Source of the DNA: Candidatus Cloacimonetes bacterium HGW-Cloacimonetes-1
GTDB taxonomy: Bacteria > Cloacimonadota > Cloacimonadia > Cloacimonadales > Cloacimonadaceae
Assembly (NCBI GenBank): GCA_002841975.1
Contig: PHBQ01000007.1
Span: 1 to 52,946, forward strand
Reading direction: 5' to 3'
Length of the DNA stretch: 52,946 nucleotides
Each line of letters begins with the position of its first letter. The first letter of the stretch is position 1. The notes under the pieces are model-generated. The model was not told the DNA's origin and made no database searches. It saw only the letters and a program-made list of their open reading frames with translations. Shown piece by piece: positions 36,669 to 43,976 of this stretch. A program made the translations under genes and the position numbers.

Positions 36669-37622
36669 CTATTTTTGAAGTTTAACTGTTAATTTCTCGA
36701 TCATATCAGCAGTCATGGTCTGAAGATCGTATTTTGCTCTCCAAAACCACTCCTTGCGTGCAGCGCTATCATCCATCGAATTGGGCCAGCTATTTGCAAT
36801 AGCTTGCTTGATGGGATCCACATCGTAATCAATCCGGAATTCCGGTATATGCTTACGGATGGCAGTGGCAATCATCTCCGGATCAAAACTCATAGCGGTG
36901 ACATTGAAGCAATTTCTGTGAATCAAGGTGCCGGGATCTGCTTCCATGAGCTGAACGGCTGCATTGAGCGCATCCGGCATATACATCATGTCCAGATATG
37001 TACCGGGACTGAGATTGCACATAAAATTCTTGTTTTTGATCGCTTCGTAATAAATCTCGACCGCGTAATCTGTGGTTCCACCACCGGGCAGAGTGACGTT
37101 TGAAATGATACCGGGATAGCGTAATCCACGGGCATCCACGCCATATTTGAGATAATAGTAGTCTCCCAGCAATTCTGCTGCAACTTTGGAAATACCGTAT
37201 ATCGTAGTCGGTCGCATAACCGTATCTTGAGGAGTGTGGTCGGGGGGTGTAGTAGGGCCAAAGGCACCGATCGAACTGGGAGTAAACACCGCTCCGCGCG
37301 TCTGTCGGGATATCTCCAGAGCATTGAACACGCAATCCATATTGATCTTCCAGGAAAGCTGGGGATTGGCCTCACCTTTGGCAGATAAAACAGCCACCAG
37401 ATTGAAGATGGTGTCAATATTGTATTTTTTGACCAGATCATACATCGCCTTGCCATCCATAGCATCCAGTACTTCAAAAGGACCGGTTTCTTTGAGTTCA
37501 GGCATTACATTATCATGCAGATCCGTTGCCACAACATATTGTGCACCATAGATATTGCGCAGAAAAGGAACCAATTCTGAGCCTATTTGTCCCGCAGCGC
37601 CAATTACCAAAATTTTCTTCAT
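36669..37622 (-). CDS. L-threonine 3-dehydrogenase, SDR (epimerase-like) type
   Basis: A 317-residue extended short-chain dehydrogenase. The NAD site ILVIGAAGQIGSEL is at 4-17; the catalytic Ser/Thr segment is FTPSSIGAFGP, and the YxxxK motif appears as YGISK. The run RGLRYPGIIS and GGGTTDYAVEI are hallmarks of the SDR-type threonine dehydrogenases that turn L-threonine into 2-amino-3-ketobutyrate, unlike the zinc-dependent Tdh. The usual partner (glycine C-acetyltransferase, kbl) is not in the window. It is the first gene of the minus-strand run to 31866. Amino acid fermentation is in keeping with the suggested lineage. Confidence 0.85.
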   Translation of the reverse strand: MKKILVIGAAGQIGSELVPFLRNIYGAQYVVATDLHDNVMPELKETGPFEVLDAMDGKAMYDLVKKYNIDTIFNLVAVLSAKGEANPQLSWKINMDCVFNALEISRQTRGAVFTPSSIGAFGPTTPPDHTPQDTVMRPTTIYGISKVAAELLGDYYYLKYGVDARGLRYPGIISNVTLPGGGTTDYAVEIYYEAIKNKNFMCNLSPGTYLDMMYMPDALNAAVQLMEADPGTLIHRNCFNVTAMSFDPEMIATAIRKHIPEFRIDYDVDPIKQAIANSWPNSMDDSAARKEWFWRAKYDLQTMTADMIEKLTVKLQK

Positions 37623-37719
37623 TGAGACTACTCCATATTCATAATATTATTTTCATAACCCAAATATAGATCCAAACAGAGTTGTCAATGCTTTTATCGT
37701 CTGGCGAGAGTCCCCTTAC

Positions 37720-37785
37720 TCAAATCTCAGGTGATTCCCTTGTGCTTCCCTCGTGAAGCCCTTGTGGGAGCCTGGGAATTGCCAC
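37720..37785 (+). repeat. Dispersed 11-bp-unit GTG repeat, copy B
   Basis: The units are GTGATTCCCTT (37731), GTGCTTCCCTC (37742), GTGAAGCCCTT (37753), GTGGGAGCCTG (37764) and GGAATTGCCAC (37775). The fourth unit is identical to that of copy A and the others differ by one to three bases. The block is preceded by TCAAATCTCAG. Confidence 0.8.
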
Positions 37786-37836
37786 GCAAGTTCCACGCCA
37801 TTATCTGCGATTGCAATATGTAGAGCAGGACGCCAT

Positions 37837-37861
37837 AGCCGGAGCATGCCGATGCTCCGCA
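37837..37861. repeat. CGGAGCAT hairpin, copy 2 of a small palindrome family
   Basis: CGGAGCAT (37840-37847), loop GCCG, ATGCTCCG (37852-37859). Flanks TAGC and CA are shared with copy 1. The paired change G-C to C-G relative to copy 1 preserves the stem. Confidence 0.7.
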
Positions 37862-37996
37862 CCTCGGATGGCAGACCTTTGTGTCAGCCGGATTGCAGAT
37901 CTTCGTATCTGCAGATAGGACGCAGTTCTATGTTTTTCAACCTGGTGTCATCTGTGTAGGGATGAATCATTTGCCACCATTTACACTCAATGACGA

Positions 37997-39331
37997 TCAG
38001 TCAAAAATACTATATAAGTGTTTGATATCCTTCAGTTTGATTACTTTTGTTTTGGCTTTATACTTGGCAAAGGCGGAAATATAGATCTTTTCATATCCGA
38101 GCTTCATGGCTTCATTGACACGGGATTCGAGCTGGGGTACGGGACGAATCTCACCATTGAGACCTACTTCTCCGATAAATATGGAATTTTCGGGCAGTGC
38201 TTGATCTTTGAGGCTGGATAATATCGCTGCTAGGATTGGCAAGTCCAGCCCGGGGTCTATCGTTTTGATGCCGCCGGTGAGGTTTATAAAGACATCGCTG
38301 GAGCGCAGGTAAAGTGCCAGGTTCTTCTCCAAAACTGCCAGCAGCATGGCAAGCCGCTTTTGGTCTAGTCCTACGACCACCCGTTGGGGAGTGCCGTAGT
38401 TGGAAGCAGTAGCTAGGGATTGCACTTCTACCACAAAGGAGCGAGTGCCTTCGAGGACACAACCGATGGCGGTGCCAATCTGTTGGGATTCATGAGTCAT
38501 AAAAATGTTATTGGGATTGGTGACCTGGATCAGGCCGTTACTGGTCATTTCAAAGAGTCCGATCTCGTTTGTCGAGCCAAAGCGGTTTTTCACAGCACGC
38601 AGGATTTTATACTGATTGCGGAGTTCACCTTCAAAATAGAGCACGGTATCGACCATGTGCTCGATGATCTTGGGGCCGGCAACCATGCCTTCCTTGGTGA
38701 CATGACCCACCATAAACATCGGAATGTTCATCTGTTTGGCATTGCGGATCAGACGGTTGCAGCTTTCACGGAGTTGGTTGACGCTGCCGGGAATGGAATC
38801 CAGAGCAGCGAGACTGATCGATTGGATGGAATCGATGATCACGATATCCGGCTTGTTGGTATTGATCATGTCTATGATATGATCCGTGTCGTTGGTGCAG
38901 AGCAACCAGACGTTATTACTCACTATTTTGAGCCGTTCGCTGCGATGTTGGATCTGTTCTACGCTCTCTTCACCGGAGCAATAGAGGACTTTTTTGGAGG
39001 CATCACCCATCCATTGGGAGAGCTGGAGCATCAGAGTGGACTTGCCAATTCCCGGCTCACCGCCTATTAAAACGACCATTCCGGAAACGATACCGCCACC
39101 TAAGACCAGATCAAACTCGGCAATGTTGGTGCATGCCCGGGAAATATCTACTTTTTGGAGGTCAATGATTCTTTCGGGATTGGGGTGAGAGGGGAGAAGC
39201 GTATTCAAACCCTTCTTGGAAGACAGTTTACCGCTATCCTTCAGTGTATCCCAGCTTCCGCAATTGGGGCATTTACCGCTCCATTTGGTAGTTTCGAATC
39301 CGCAGTCACTGCAAAAAAACGATGTTGCCAT
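37997..39331 (-). CDS. radA: DNA repair protein RadA
   Basis: This RecA-like ATPase and branch-migration helicase acts in recombinational repair. The 444 residues have a C4 zinc finger (C7, C10, C21, C24: CSDC, CPNC), Walker A GGEPGIGKSTL, a Walker B hydrophobic strand ending IVIDSIQ, the RadA-specific KNRFGSTNEIG motif, and a Lon-like C-terminal domain (INLTGGIKTIDPGLDLPI). All parts are in the usual order. ATG 39331 has AGGAG 7 bases upstream; the ATG at 39337 sits too close to that SD. Confidence 0.94.
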   Translation of the reverse strand: MATSFFCSDCGFETTKWSGKCPNCGSWDTLKDSGKLSSKKGLNTLLPSHPNPERIIDLQKVDISRACTNIAEFDLVLGGGIVSGMVVLIGGEPGIGKSTLMLQLSQWMGDASKKVLYCSGEESVEQIQHRSERLKIVSNNVWLLCTNDTDHIIDMINTNKPDIVIIDSIQSISLAALDSIPGSVNQLRESCNRLIRNAKQMNIPMFMVGHVTKEGMVAGPKIIEHMVDTVLYFEGELRNQYKILRAVKNRFGSTNEIGLFEMTSNGLIQVTNPNNIFMTHESQQIGTAIGCVLEGTRSFVVEVQSLATASNYGTPQRVVVGLDQKRLAMLLAVLEKNLALYLRSSDVFINLTGGIKTIDPGLDLPILAAILSSLKDQALPENSIFIGEVGLNGEIRPVPQLESRVNEAMKLGYEKIYISAFAKYKAKTKVIKLKDIKHLYSIFD

Positions 39332-39407
39332 GCTCATGCTCCTGTGCTTTTTGGCAATGTTTGGAGATAGCTTAAAACTGGCAAGAACTAATTTGCATAC
39401 AAGATGT

Positions 39408-39477
39408 TTGCCTTCAAGCGATAAAAAAAGATCATTCGTGTTGACAGAAATCGATAAAAAAAGTTTTTGCCTTCAAG
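39408..39477. promoter_or_regulatory. Paired direct repeats, possible MarR operators
   Basis: TTGCCTTCAAG occurs at 39408-39418 and 39467-39477, and CGATAAAAAAAG at 39419-39430 and 39452-39463. The order is A-B, 21 bases, then B-A, and the second A contains the -35 box of the redox operon. This placement is what is expected of a binding site for the MarR protein encoded by the second gene of the operon, but MarR sites are usually inverted repeats, so another factor is possible. Confidence 0.5.
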
Positions 39478-39494
39478 AAGGTTTACACTATAAT
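39467..39494 (+). promoter_or_regulatory. Promoter of the thiol-redox operon
   Basis: TTGCCT (39467-39472) and a perfect TATAAT (39489-39494) are separated by 16 bases. The start codon at 39516 is 22 bases after the -10, leaving a very short leader that contains CGGAGG. A second TTGACA at 39441 has no matching -10. Confidence 0.65.
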
Positions 39495-39515
39495 GTATAA
39501 CGGAGGCCAGAACGC

Positions 39516-39752
39516 ATGGACAAGAAGATTATAGTTTTTAGTACACCTACTTGTTCTTGGTGTGTGAAAGTCAAACAATACATCAAGCAAAAAGGTTATA
39601 CTTACAAAGATGTGGACGTTTCGAAAGATGAGAGGGCGCTTCAGGACATGATCCGGAAAACGGGTCAGCAAGGAGTTCCACAGCTATGGATCAATGGCAA
39701 AGCGGTTGTAGGCTTTGATCGCGCCAAGATTGATCAGTTATTAAATATATAA
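39516..39752 (+). CDS. Glutaredoxin-like protein
   Basis: A 78-residue thioredoxin-fold protein with a redox-active CSWC (C13, C16) in FSTPTCSWCVKVKQYI. GVPQLWINGKAVVGFD holds the cis-proline and the glycine pair of glutaredoxins and NrdH-like proteins. The active site differs from classical CPYC glutaredoxin and CVQC NrdH, so its reductant (glutathione-like thiol or thioredoxin reductase) is unclear. It is the first gene of the operon with marR, osmC and a thioredoxin lipoprotein; marR follows after 18 bases. Confidence 0.85.
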   Translation: MDKKIIVFSTPTCSWCVKVKQYIKQKGYTYKDVDVSKDERALQDMIRKTGQQGVPQLWINGKAVVGFDRAKIDQLLNI

Positions 39753-39770
39753 AACAGAAGGAGACACACA

Positions 39771-40229
39771 ATGTCAAACAACAACGCAGATCGGTTTAGA
39801 GACCTGATCACTCGTTTACAAGTCGTACTTAGTGAGATTGATTACACTCAGAAAGCTTGCTTGCAAGCAGGTAGAATGGAATGCCAATTGCTGAATTATC
39901 TTTATCAAGTCGGCAGACAAGCAAATATGAACGAACTGGCAAAAGTATTGAACGTGTCACATAGCCGGGTCACCAGAATCATGGACAACTTGGTCAATAA
40001 AAGCCTAGTAACTCGTCGTCCTTCCGAAGACGATAGAAGATGCTGGTTTGCTTTGATCACCGACAAAGGCAAAAAGCTGGCAGCTAACAGCCAACAGACT
40101 GTAGTCGATCAGCAAAACAAAATTCTCAGGCACATTCCCGCAAAGGATGTCGAAGGGATCTACAAAGCCTTTGAAAAATACGTCGGCTTATACGAAGAAG
40201 TATTACAAGAAGCGTACGTGGAGATCTAA
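39771..40229 (+). CDS. MarR-family transcriptional regulator
   Basis: A 152-residue winged-helix regulator. The helix-turn-helix and wing are clear: NMNELAKVLNVSHSRVTRIM (52-71), LVNKSLVTRRPSEDDRR (74-90). Three cysteines, C30, C38 and C91, could act as thiol sensors as in OhrR/MosR-type members; C30 and C38 lie in the dimerisation helices. It is co-transcribed with thiol-redox genes, so autoregulation of this operon by oxidants or reactive electrophiles is likely. Its stop touches the osmC start (1-base overlap). Confidence 0.88.
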   Translation: MSNNNADRFRDLITRLQVVLSEIDYTQKACLQAGRMECQLLNYLYQVGRQANMNELAKVLNVSHSRVTRIMDNLVNKSLVTRRPSEDDRRCWFALITDKGKKLAANSQQTVVDQQNKILRHIPAKDVEGIYKAFEKYVGLYEEVLQEAYVEI

Positions 40230-40657
40230 TGTCAAGCAAAGTAACAATGACTTGGGTCAAAGATATGCTCTTTGATGCCAATGTCAATGGCCATCATTTG
40301 TTGATGGACGCAGATCCGGAGTGGGGAGGACAAGATCAAGGTCCTCGCCCCAAACCATTACTACTCGCTGCTCTGAGTGGTTGCACAGGTATGGATGTGG
40401 TCTCGATGTTGGAAAAGATGCATGTCGCAGATTACAGCTTTTCGATGGACCTGGAAGCCGAGCCTACTACAGAGCATCCTATTATATATCATACTATCAC
40501 TGTAAAATATTTGTTCCAGGGTAATGACCTCCCACAGGACAAAATAATCAAAGCGGTTAAACTCTCTTCAGAACGCTATTGTGGAGTAAGTGCCATGTTG
40601 CAGAAATCCTCAAACCTGGTGTTCAAGGTGTTTATCAACGATTTAGAGGTGATGTAA
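40229..40657 (+). CDS. OsmC/Ohr-family thiol peroxidase-like protein
   Basis: A 142-residue protein. The two family cysteines are present: C52 in LLLAALSGCTGMDVV and C118 in SERYCGVSAML. These proteins reduce organic or fatty-acid hydroperoxides in the cytosol, or in the YhfA-like branch have other thiol chemistry; the GCTGMDVVSML form is closer to the OsmC/YhfA branch than to Ohr. The ATG overlaps the marR stop and the stop overlaps the next ATG (TAATG). Confidence 0.87.
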   Translation: MSSKVTMTWVKDMLFDANVNGHHLLMDADPEWGGQDQGPRPKPLLLAALSGCTGMDVVSMLEKMHVADYSFSMDLEAEPTTEHPIIYHTITVKYLFQGNDLPQDKIIKAVKLSSERYCGVSAMLQKSSNLVFKVFINDLEVM

Positions 40658-41160
40658 TGAAATTCATTTACACTATTATTTTGGTGCTATCCGTATTGGT
40701 ATTAGGTTGCACAACGCCTGAAGCCAAGAAACCAGTGGCTGCAGAAGAGATAACTATCGATTCGATTATGTCCGAAGATGTGGCAGGAACTTGGATAGAA
40801 GACTATCAACAAGCGTTGAAACTATCAAAAGAGCAAAACAAACCAATATTGATCAATTTCACAGGTTCAGATTGGTGTGGATGGTGCAAGAAACTTATGG
40901 GTGAAGTATTTACCAAACAAGAGTTTATCGATTACTCTAAAGCAAATCTGATATTACTCAAGATCGACTTTCCCAGCAAGATTCAACAGTCTGCAGATCT
41001 GAAAAAGCAAAACAATCAGTTGCAAGACAAATTCAAAGTTAAGGGATATCCCACTATCGTGCTGCTCGATTCTAAAGAAGTAGAACTGGGACGTACAGGC
41101 TATCAGCCGGGTGGTCCATCCGCTTATATCCAGCATTTGGAATCATTTCTGAAGAAGTAA
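40657..41160 (+). CDS. Thioredoxin-fold lipoprotein
   Basis: A 167-residue protein. The signal peptide ends in a lipobox with C18 (LVLGC), so the protein is anchored in an envelope membrane facing the periplasm. The thioredoxin domain has GSDWCGWCKKL with catalytic C74 and C77 and a cis-Pro in VKGYPTIVLLD. DWCGWC resembles the DsbD-gamma/thioredoxin_7 family. It probably reduces or repairs periplasmic thiols. The start is ATG 40657, overlapping the osmC stop; longer readings would hide the signal peptide. A bidirectional terminator follows. Confidence 0.87.
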   Translation: MKFIYTIILVLSVLVLGCTTPEAKKPVAAEEITIDSIMSEDVAGTWIEDYQQALKLSKEQNKPILINFTGSDWCGWCKKLMGEVFTKQEFIDYSKANLILLKIDFPSKIQQSADLKKQNNQLQDKFKVKGYPTIVLLDSKEVELGRTGYQPGGPSAYIQHLESFLKK

Positions 41161-41182
41161 TTCAGACTTGGTATAAAATCAA

Positions 41183-41213
41183 AAAAGCAGGTACCATCAC
41201 GGTACCTGCTTTT
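41183..41213. terminator. Bidirectional rho-independent terminator
   Basis: AAAAGCAGGTACC (41183-41195) pairs with GGTACCTGCTTTT (41201-41213) around ATCAC. T-runs occur on both strands, so it serves the redox operon and the convergent AOR gene. Confidence 0.92.
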
Positions 41214-41235
41214 CTATTATGGGTAAATCGGGTTT

Positions 41236-43377
41236 CTATAAATAGCGTTTGACTACTTCCAATACTTCCGGTAAGTCCATACCTATACTACTGAGATGTT
41301 CGAGAGTCGGTACACCTTCCGGGGTCCAGCCTTTACGTTTGTAAACAGAATCAACCAATTGCTGATACTGGTTTTCTCTGTATTCACGCAGTGCCTGCAT
41401 CTTTTGGGCAGTGTTCATTCCGGATGGATCGATGCCTACTTTGTCCCGCAGGTGACCATCGTAACGCTCGATTCTGGACAGATATTCTTCTTCGGTCACA
41501 GGACCTACTGCACGATATGGAGGGATGTCGTCAATACGGCGACCTTTGCCCATGCGCATGCAGAAGACCTTTTGGAAATTGTAAACCCTTTCACTTTGTG
41601 AAATCATCAGTTTCTTGTCCATGGGTTTTCCGGTGATAGCTTTGTAGATATCGACGTAGTTCTGGACGTGTTCAGGAACTTTGGCAGGTTCATCGGTACT
41701 GGCATTGTCGTCCGGTTCGATGTCATTCCAGGGAAGTTTGCACAGGCCTTGGAGTCCGAACCAGGTTCTGAACATCGGGAAGTAATGCAAAGCTTCTGCC
41801 TTGTCTTCAAAAGTAGGGATCAAGTTATTGACCATGTCCATGAAGATCAGCCATGCCTCATCATGCTGTGGACCCTTCAGGGCGAGCGTATAGCCACCTT
41901 GCTGGGCAAGAGATTCCTTGGAGAGGTACTGAGAGTATTCCAAGCCTTTGGCTTCCATACCGATGTCGTGCATCAGTTTGGGATCGGCTCCATATAGTTC
42001 TACAAAGAGGGCTTTCATTTTGCGAACGCCCTGTCCGACGATCATGCCAAAGCCTTCTCCCCGGGCCATTTGATGAATCAGTTCGAGCGCTGCATCAGCA
42101 TTGCCCCATGTAAAGTCCAAGCCACCGGTTCTTTCTTTGTTCAAGATGCCATATTCATAGCACTCCATCACAAAAGCTACACTGGTGCCAAAGGAGATGG
42201 TATCGATGCCATAGGTGTCGCAATAGAAGTTTAATTCTACTACATCTTTGGGATCAAAGATACAGATGTTGGAGCCACAGCCAGCAGCAGTTTCATATTC
42301 TGGCCCATCGACGCAGACTTTGTGGCCTTGATAAGGACCGGAGCGTGGCACAAAGTCGTCCACTGCTTTGCAGCAGGAGAGGGAGCAACCAAACCAGCAG
42401 CCGTCCGGCATACCTTGGGTAAAGAGCTTTTTAAACTCCCAAGATGCGAGGCCAATGGCTTCCGGCATTTGACCGTATTTGAAGTTACGAATAGGCAGCA
42501 AATCATAGTCGTTCATGATTTCCATGAGATGGGCAGTACCGATCTCGCGCATGTGGCACTGAGAGCTGTCACCTTTTTCAATCTCTTTGTGCAGCTTGAT
42601 GCCTGTTTGTTGCAAGGTATCCAGATCGACGGCGTTATTGGTGTCGCCTGCTAGACCAGAGTATTTCACTACCATAGCTTTGACTTTCTTGTCACGGAAG
42701 ACGCGACCTGTGCCACCACGACCGGCTTGTTTGAGACGGGCGACTTTGCGGCGTTTGTCCCAAAATGAGAAGTTCAGGCAGCTAATATTTACGTGATCTG
42801 CGGCAGTACCGGATGATACTACGGATACGTTTTGATACTTGTCTTCGCTGTCGGCAAATTCCTGGATCAAGCGTTCGGCGATGATGTGACTATTGATCTC
42901 CTGGTCCGGTGCAGTATAGATACGGACGTATCCTTCGTCACCATCGATATGCACGATGACTTCTTCAGCGGCTTTACCTTGCACTTCGATAGCGTCCCAA
43001 CCGGAGAACTTGCTATAGGGGCCAAAGTGACCACCAACGTTGCAGTCCACCGGAATCCCGGTGAGTGGGGAGATCGTGGTTACGATAGACTTTCCTGATC
43101 CGGGGTAATTTGTATTTCCGCACAGCGGTCCAAAAGAGATGCAGATTTCGTTTTCAGGATCATTCCATTGGGTGCTGTCTTTCACGCCATGCCACATCAG
43201 GTAGAGGTCAAAACCTTTACCTCCCACAAACTTGTCGATCATCATATCCGTAACCGGTTTGGATTTGATTTCATAGGTATCGAGATTGATGTAAAGTGTT
43301 CTGCGGTTATAACCTTTATCTACGGGTTTCAAGTCGTACTTGAACTCCGCAAGCAGTTTTCTTTCTAATTTATTCAT
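41236..43377 (-). CDS. Aldehyde:ferredoxin oxidoreductase family protein (tungsten/molybdenum)
   Basis: A 713-residue cytosolic enzyme expected to bind a bis-pyranopterin tungsten cofactor and one 4Fe-4S cluster. N-terminal motifs MIDKFVGGKGFDLYLM, GPLCGNTNYPGSGK and VDCNVGGHFGPYSKFSGWD match AOR domain 1; AGRGGTGRVFRDKKVKAMVV (218-237) is the pterin-binding signature. Cluster cysteines are C327, C331 and C335 (CWFGCSLSC), with a later one in GLCKLPWND. The first spacing is Cx3C rather than Cx2C of the archaeal enzyme, and the protein is about 100 residues longer, so this is a distinct branch. The substrate (aldehyde, or a carboxylic acid in reverse) is unknown. A polyferredoxin gene lies 2 bases upstream and probably carries its electrons. 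Confidence 0.88.
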   Translation of the reverse strand: MNKLERKLLAEFKYDLKPVDKGYNRRTLYINLDTYEIKSKPVTDMMIDKFVGGKGFDLYLMWHGVKDSTQWNDPENEICISFGPLCGNTNYPGSGKSIVTTISPLTGIPVDCNVGGHFGPYSKFSGWDAIEVQGKAAEEVIVHIDGDEGYVRIYTAPDQEINSHIIAERLIQEFADSEDKYQNVSVVSSGTAADHVNISCLNFSFWDKRRKVARLKQAGRGGTGRVFRDKKVKAMVVKYSGLAGDTNNAVDLDTLQQTGIKLHKEIEKGDSSQCHMREIGTAHLMEIMNDYDLLPIRNFKYGQMPEAIGLASWEFKKLFTQGMPDGCWFGCSLSCCKAVDDFVPRSGPYQGHKVCVDGPEYETAAGCGSNICIFDPKDVVELNFYCDTYGIDTISFGTSVAFVMECYEYGILNKERTGGLDFTWGNADAALELIHQMARGEGFGMIVGQGVRKMKALFVELYGADPKLMHDIGMEAKGLEYSQYLSKESLAQQGGYTLALKGPQHDEAWLIFMDMVNNLIPTFEDKAEALHYFPMFRTWFGLQGLCKLPWNDIEPDDNASTDEPAKVPEHVQNYVDIYKAITGKPMDKKLMISQSERVYNFQKVFCMRMGKGRRIDDIPPYRAVGPVTEEEYLSRIERYDGHLRDKVGIDPSGMNTAQKMQALREYRENQYQQLVDSVYKRKGWTPEGVPTLEHLSSIGMDLPEVLEVVKRYL

Positions 43378-43379
43378 GA

Positions 43380-43766
43380 TTACTCCTTATCTTGAACGAT
43401 TTTGATAGCTCCCGTAGGGCAGGACTTGGTGCAAGCGCCACAAGCGATACACTTGAAGGGAGGGAGGTTCTCTGCATGACGGAAGAAAGATTGGGTGGGG
43501 CAAGCTGCCACACACATATAGCAATGGATGCAAAGGCTTTTATTGACCATCACAACTCCCTGCGGAGTCACACTGAGGGCTTGAGTGGGGCAGACTTTTA
43601 CGCAAGCCTGACACTGATTACAGGCATTTATCTCGATGCCATCGGTATTTTCGGTGATCACTATGCAAGATTTTCCTTCTTGCTTAAAGTACAGATTTGA
43701 GCACACGCTTTCACATGTGTGACATGCAATGCAGAGCTCCGGGAAGGTCTTCAAGTACTTTTTCAT
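43380..43766 (-). CDS. Polyferredoxin with four 4Fe-4S cluster motifs
   Basis: A 128-residue electron carrier. Sixteen cysteines are arranged in four CxxCxxCxxxC groups: 12/15/18/22, 49/52/55/59, 79/82/85/89 and 106/109/112/116; three have the C-P of classical ferredoxins (VCP, ACP, SCP). It resembles the HycB/AorB-type electron-transfer subunits. The gap to the AOR gene is 2 bases, so the two are co-translated and probably form a complex. The leader upstream (43767-43911) holds a GC hairpin at 43868-43882. Confidence 0.9.
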   Translation of the reverse strand: MKKYLKTFPELCIACHTCESVCSNLYFKQEGKSCIVITENTDGIEINACNQCQACVKVCPTQALSVTPQGVVMVNKSLCIHCYMCVAACPTQSFFRHAENLPPFKCIACGACTKSCPTGAIKIVQDKE

Positions 43767-43867
43767 AATCTGCTCCTATGTAATATTTTTCTATGGATTA
43801 CACATAATTATGCTATGCAAAATAGTCAATCGAAAACTAATCGATTTCTGCTCACCACCATTGATGG

Positions 43868-43882
43868 AGGGGGCTTCCCCCT
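43868..43882. repeat. Short GC hairpin
   Basis: AGGGGG (43868-43873), loop CTT, CCCCCT (43877-43882). It lies between the transketolase terminator and the polyferredoxin gene, within a TGGAGG(G)GGCTTCCCCCTACA context. No T-run follows on the minus strand. Confidence 0.5.
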
Positions 43883-43911
43883 ACAACCCAATTGTAACGC
43901 TTTGAAATGAT

Positions 43912-43948
43912 AAAAAAAAGCCTGCACCCCATTCCTAAGGTGCAAGCT
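43912..43948 (-). terminator. Rho-independent terminator of transketolase
   Basis: On the minus strand AGCTTGCACC (43948-43939) pairs with GGTGCAGGCT (43928-43919), with one G-T pair, and is followed by a run of eight or nine T. It lies 29 bases after the stop. Confidence 0.85.
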
Positions 43949-43976
43949 ACTGAATAATGACTTCTATTAAAGTGCT

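Larger units (their letters stand above)
37623..37996. other. Repeat-rich spacer between radA and threonine dehydrogenase
   Basis: The 374 bases contain copy B of the 11-bp-unit repeat (37720-37785), the second CGGAG hairpin (37840-37859), and another hairpin GCAGAT/ATCTGC (37895-37912). No gene, RNA gene or clear terminator is visible. Confidence 0.65.
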
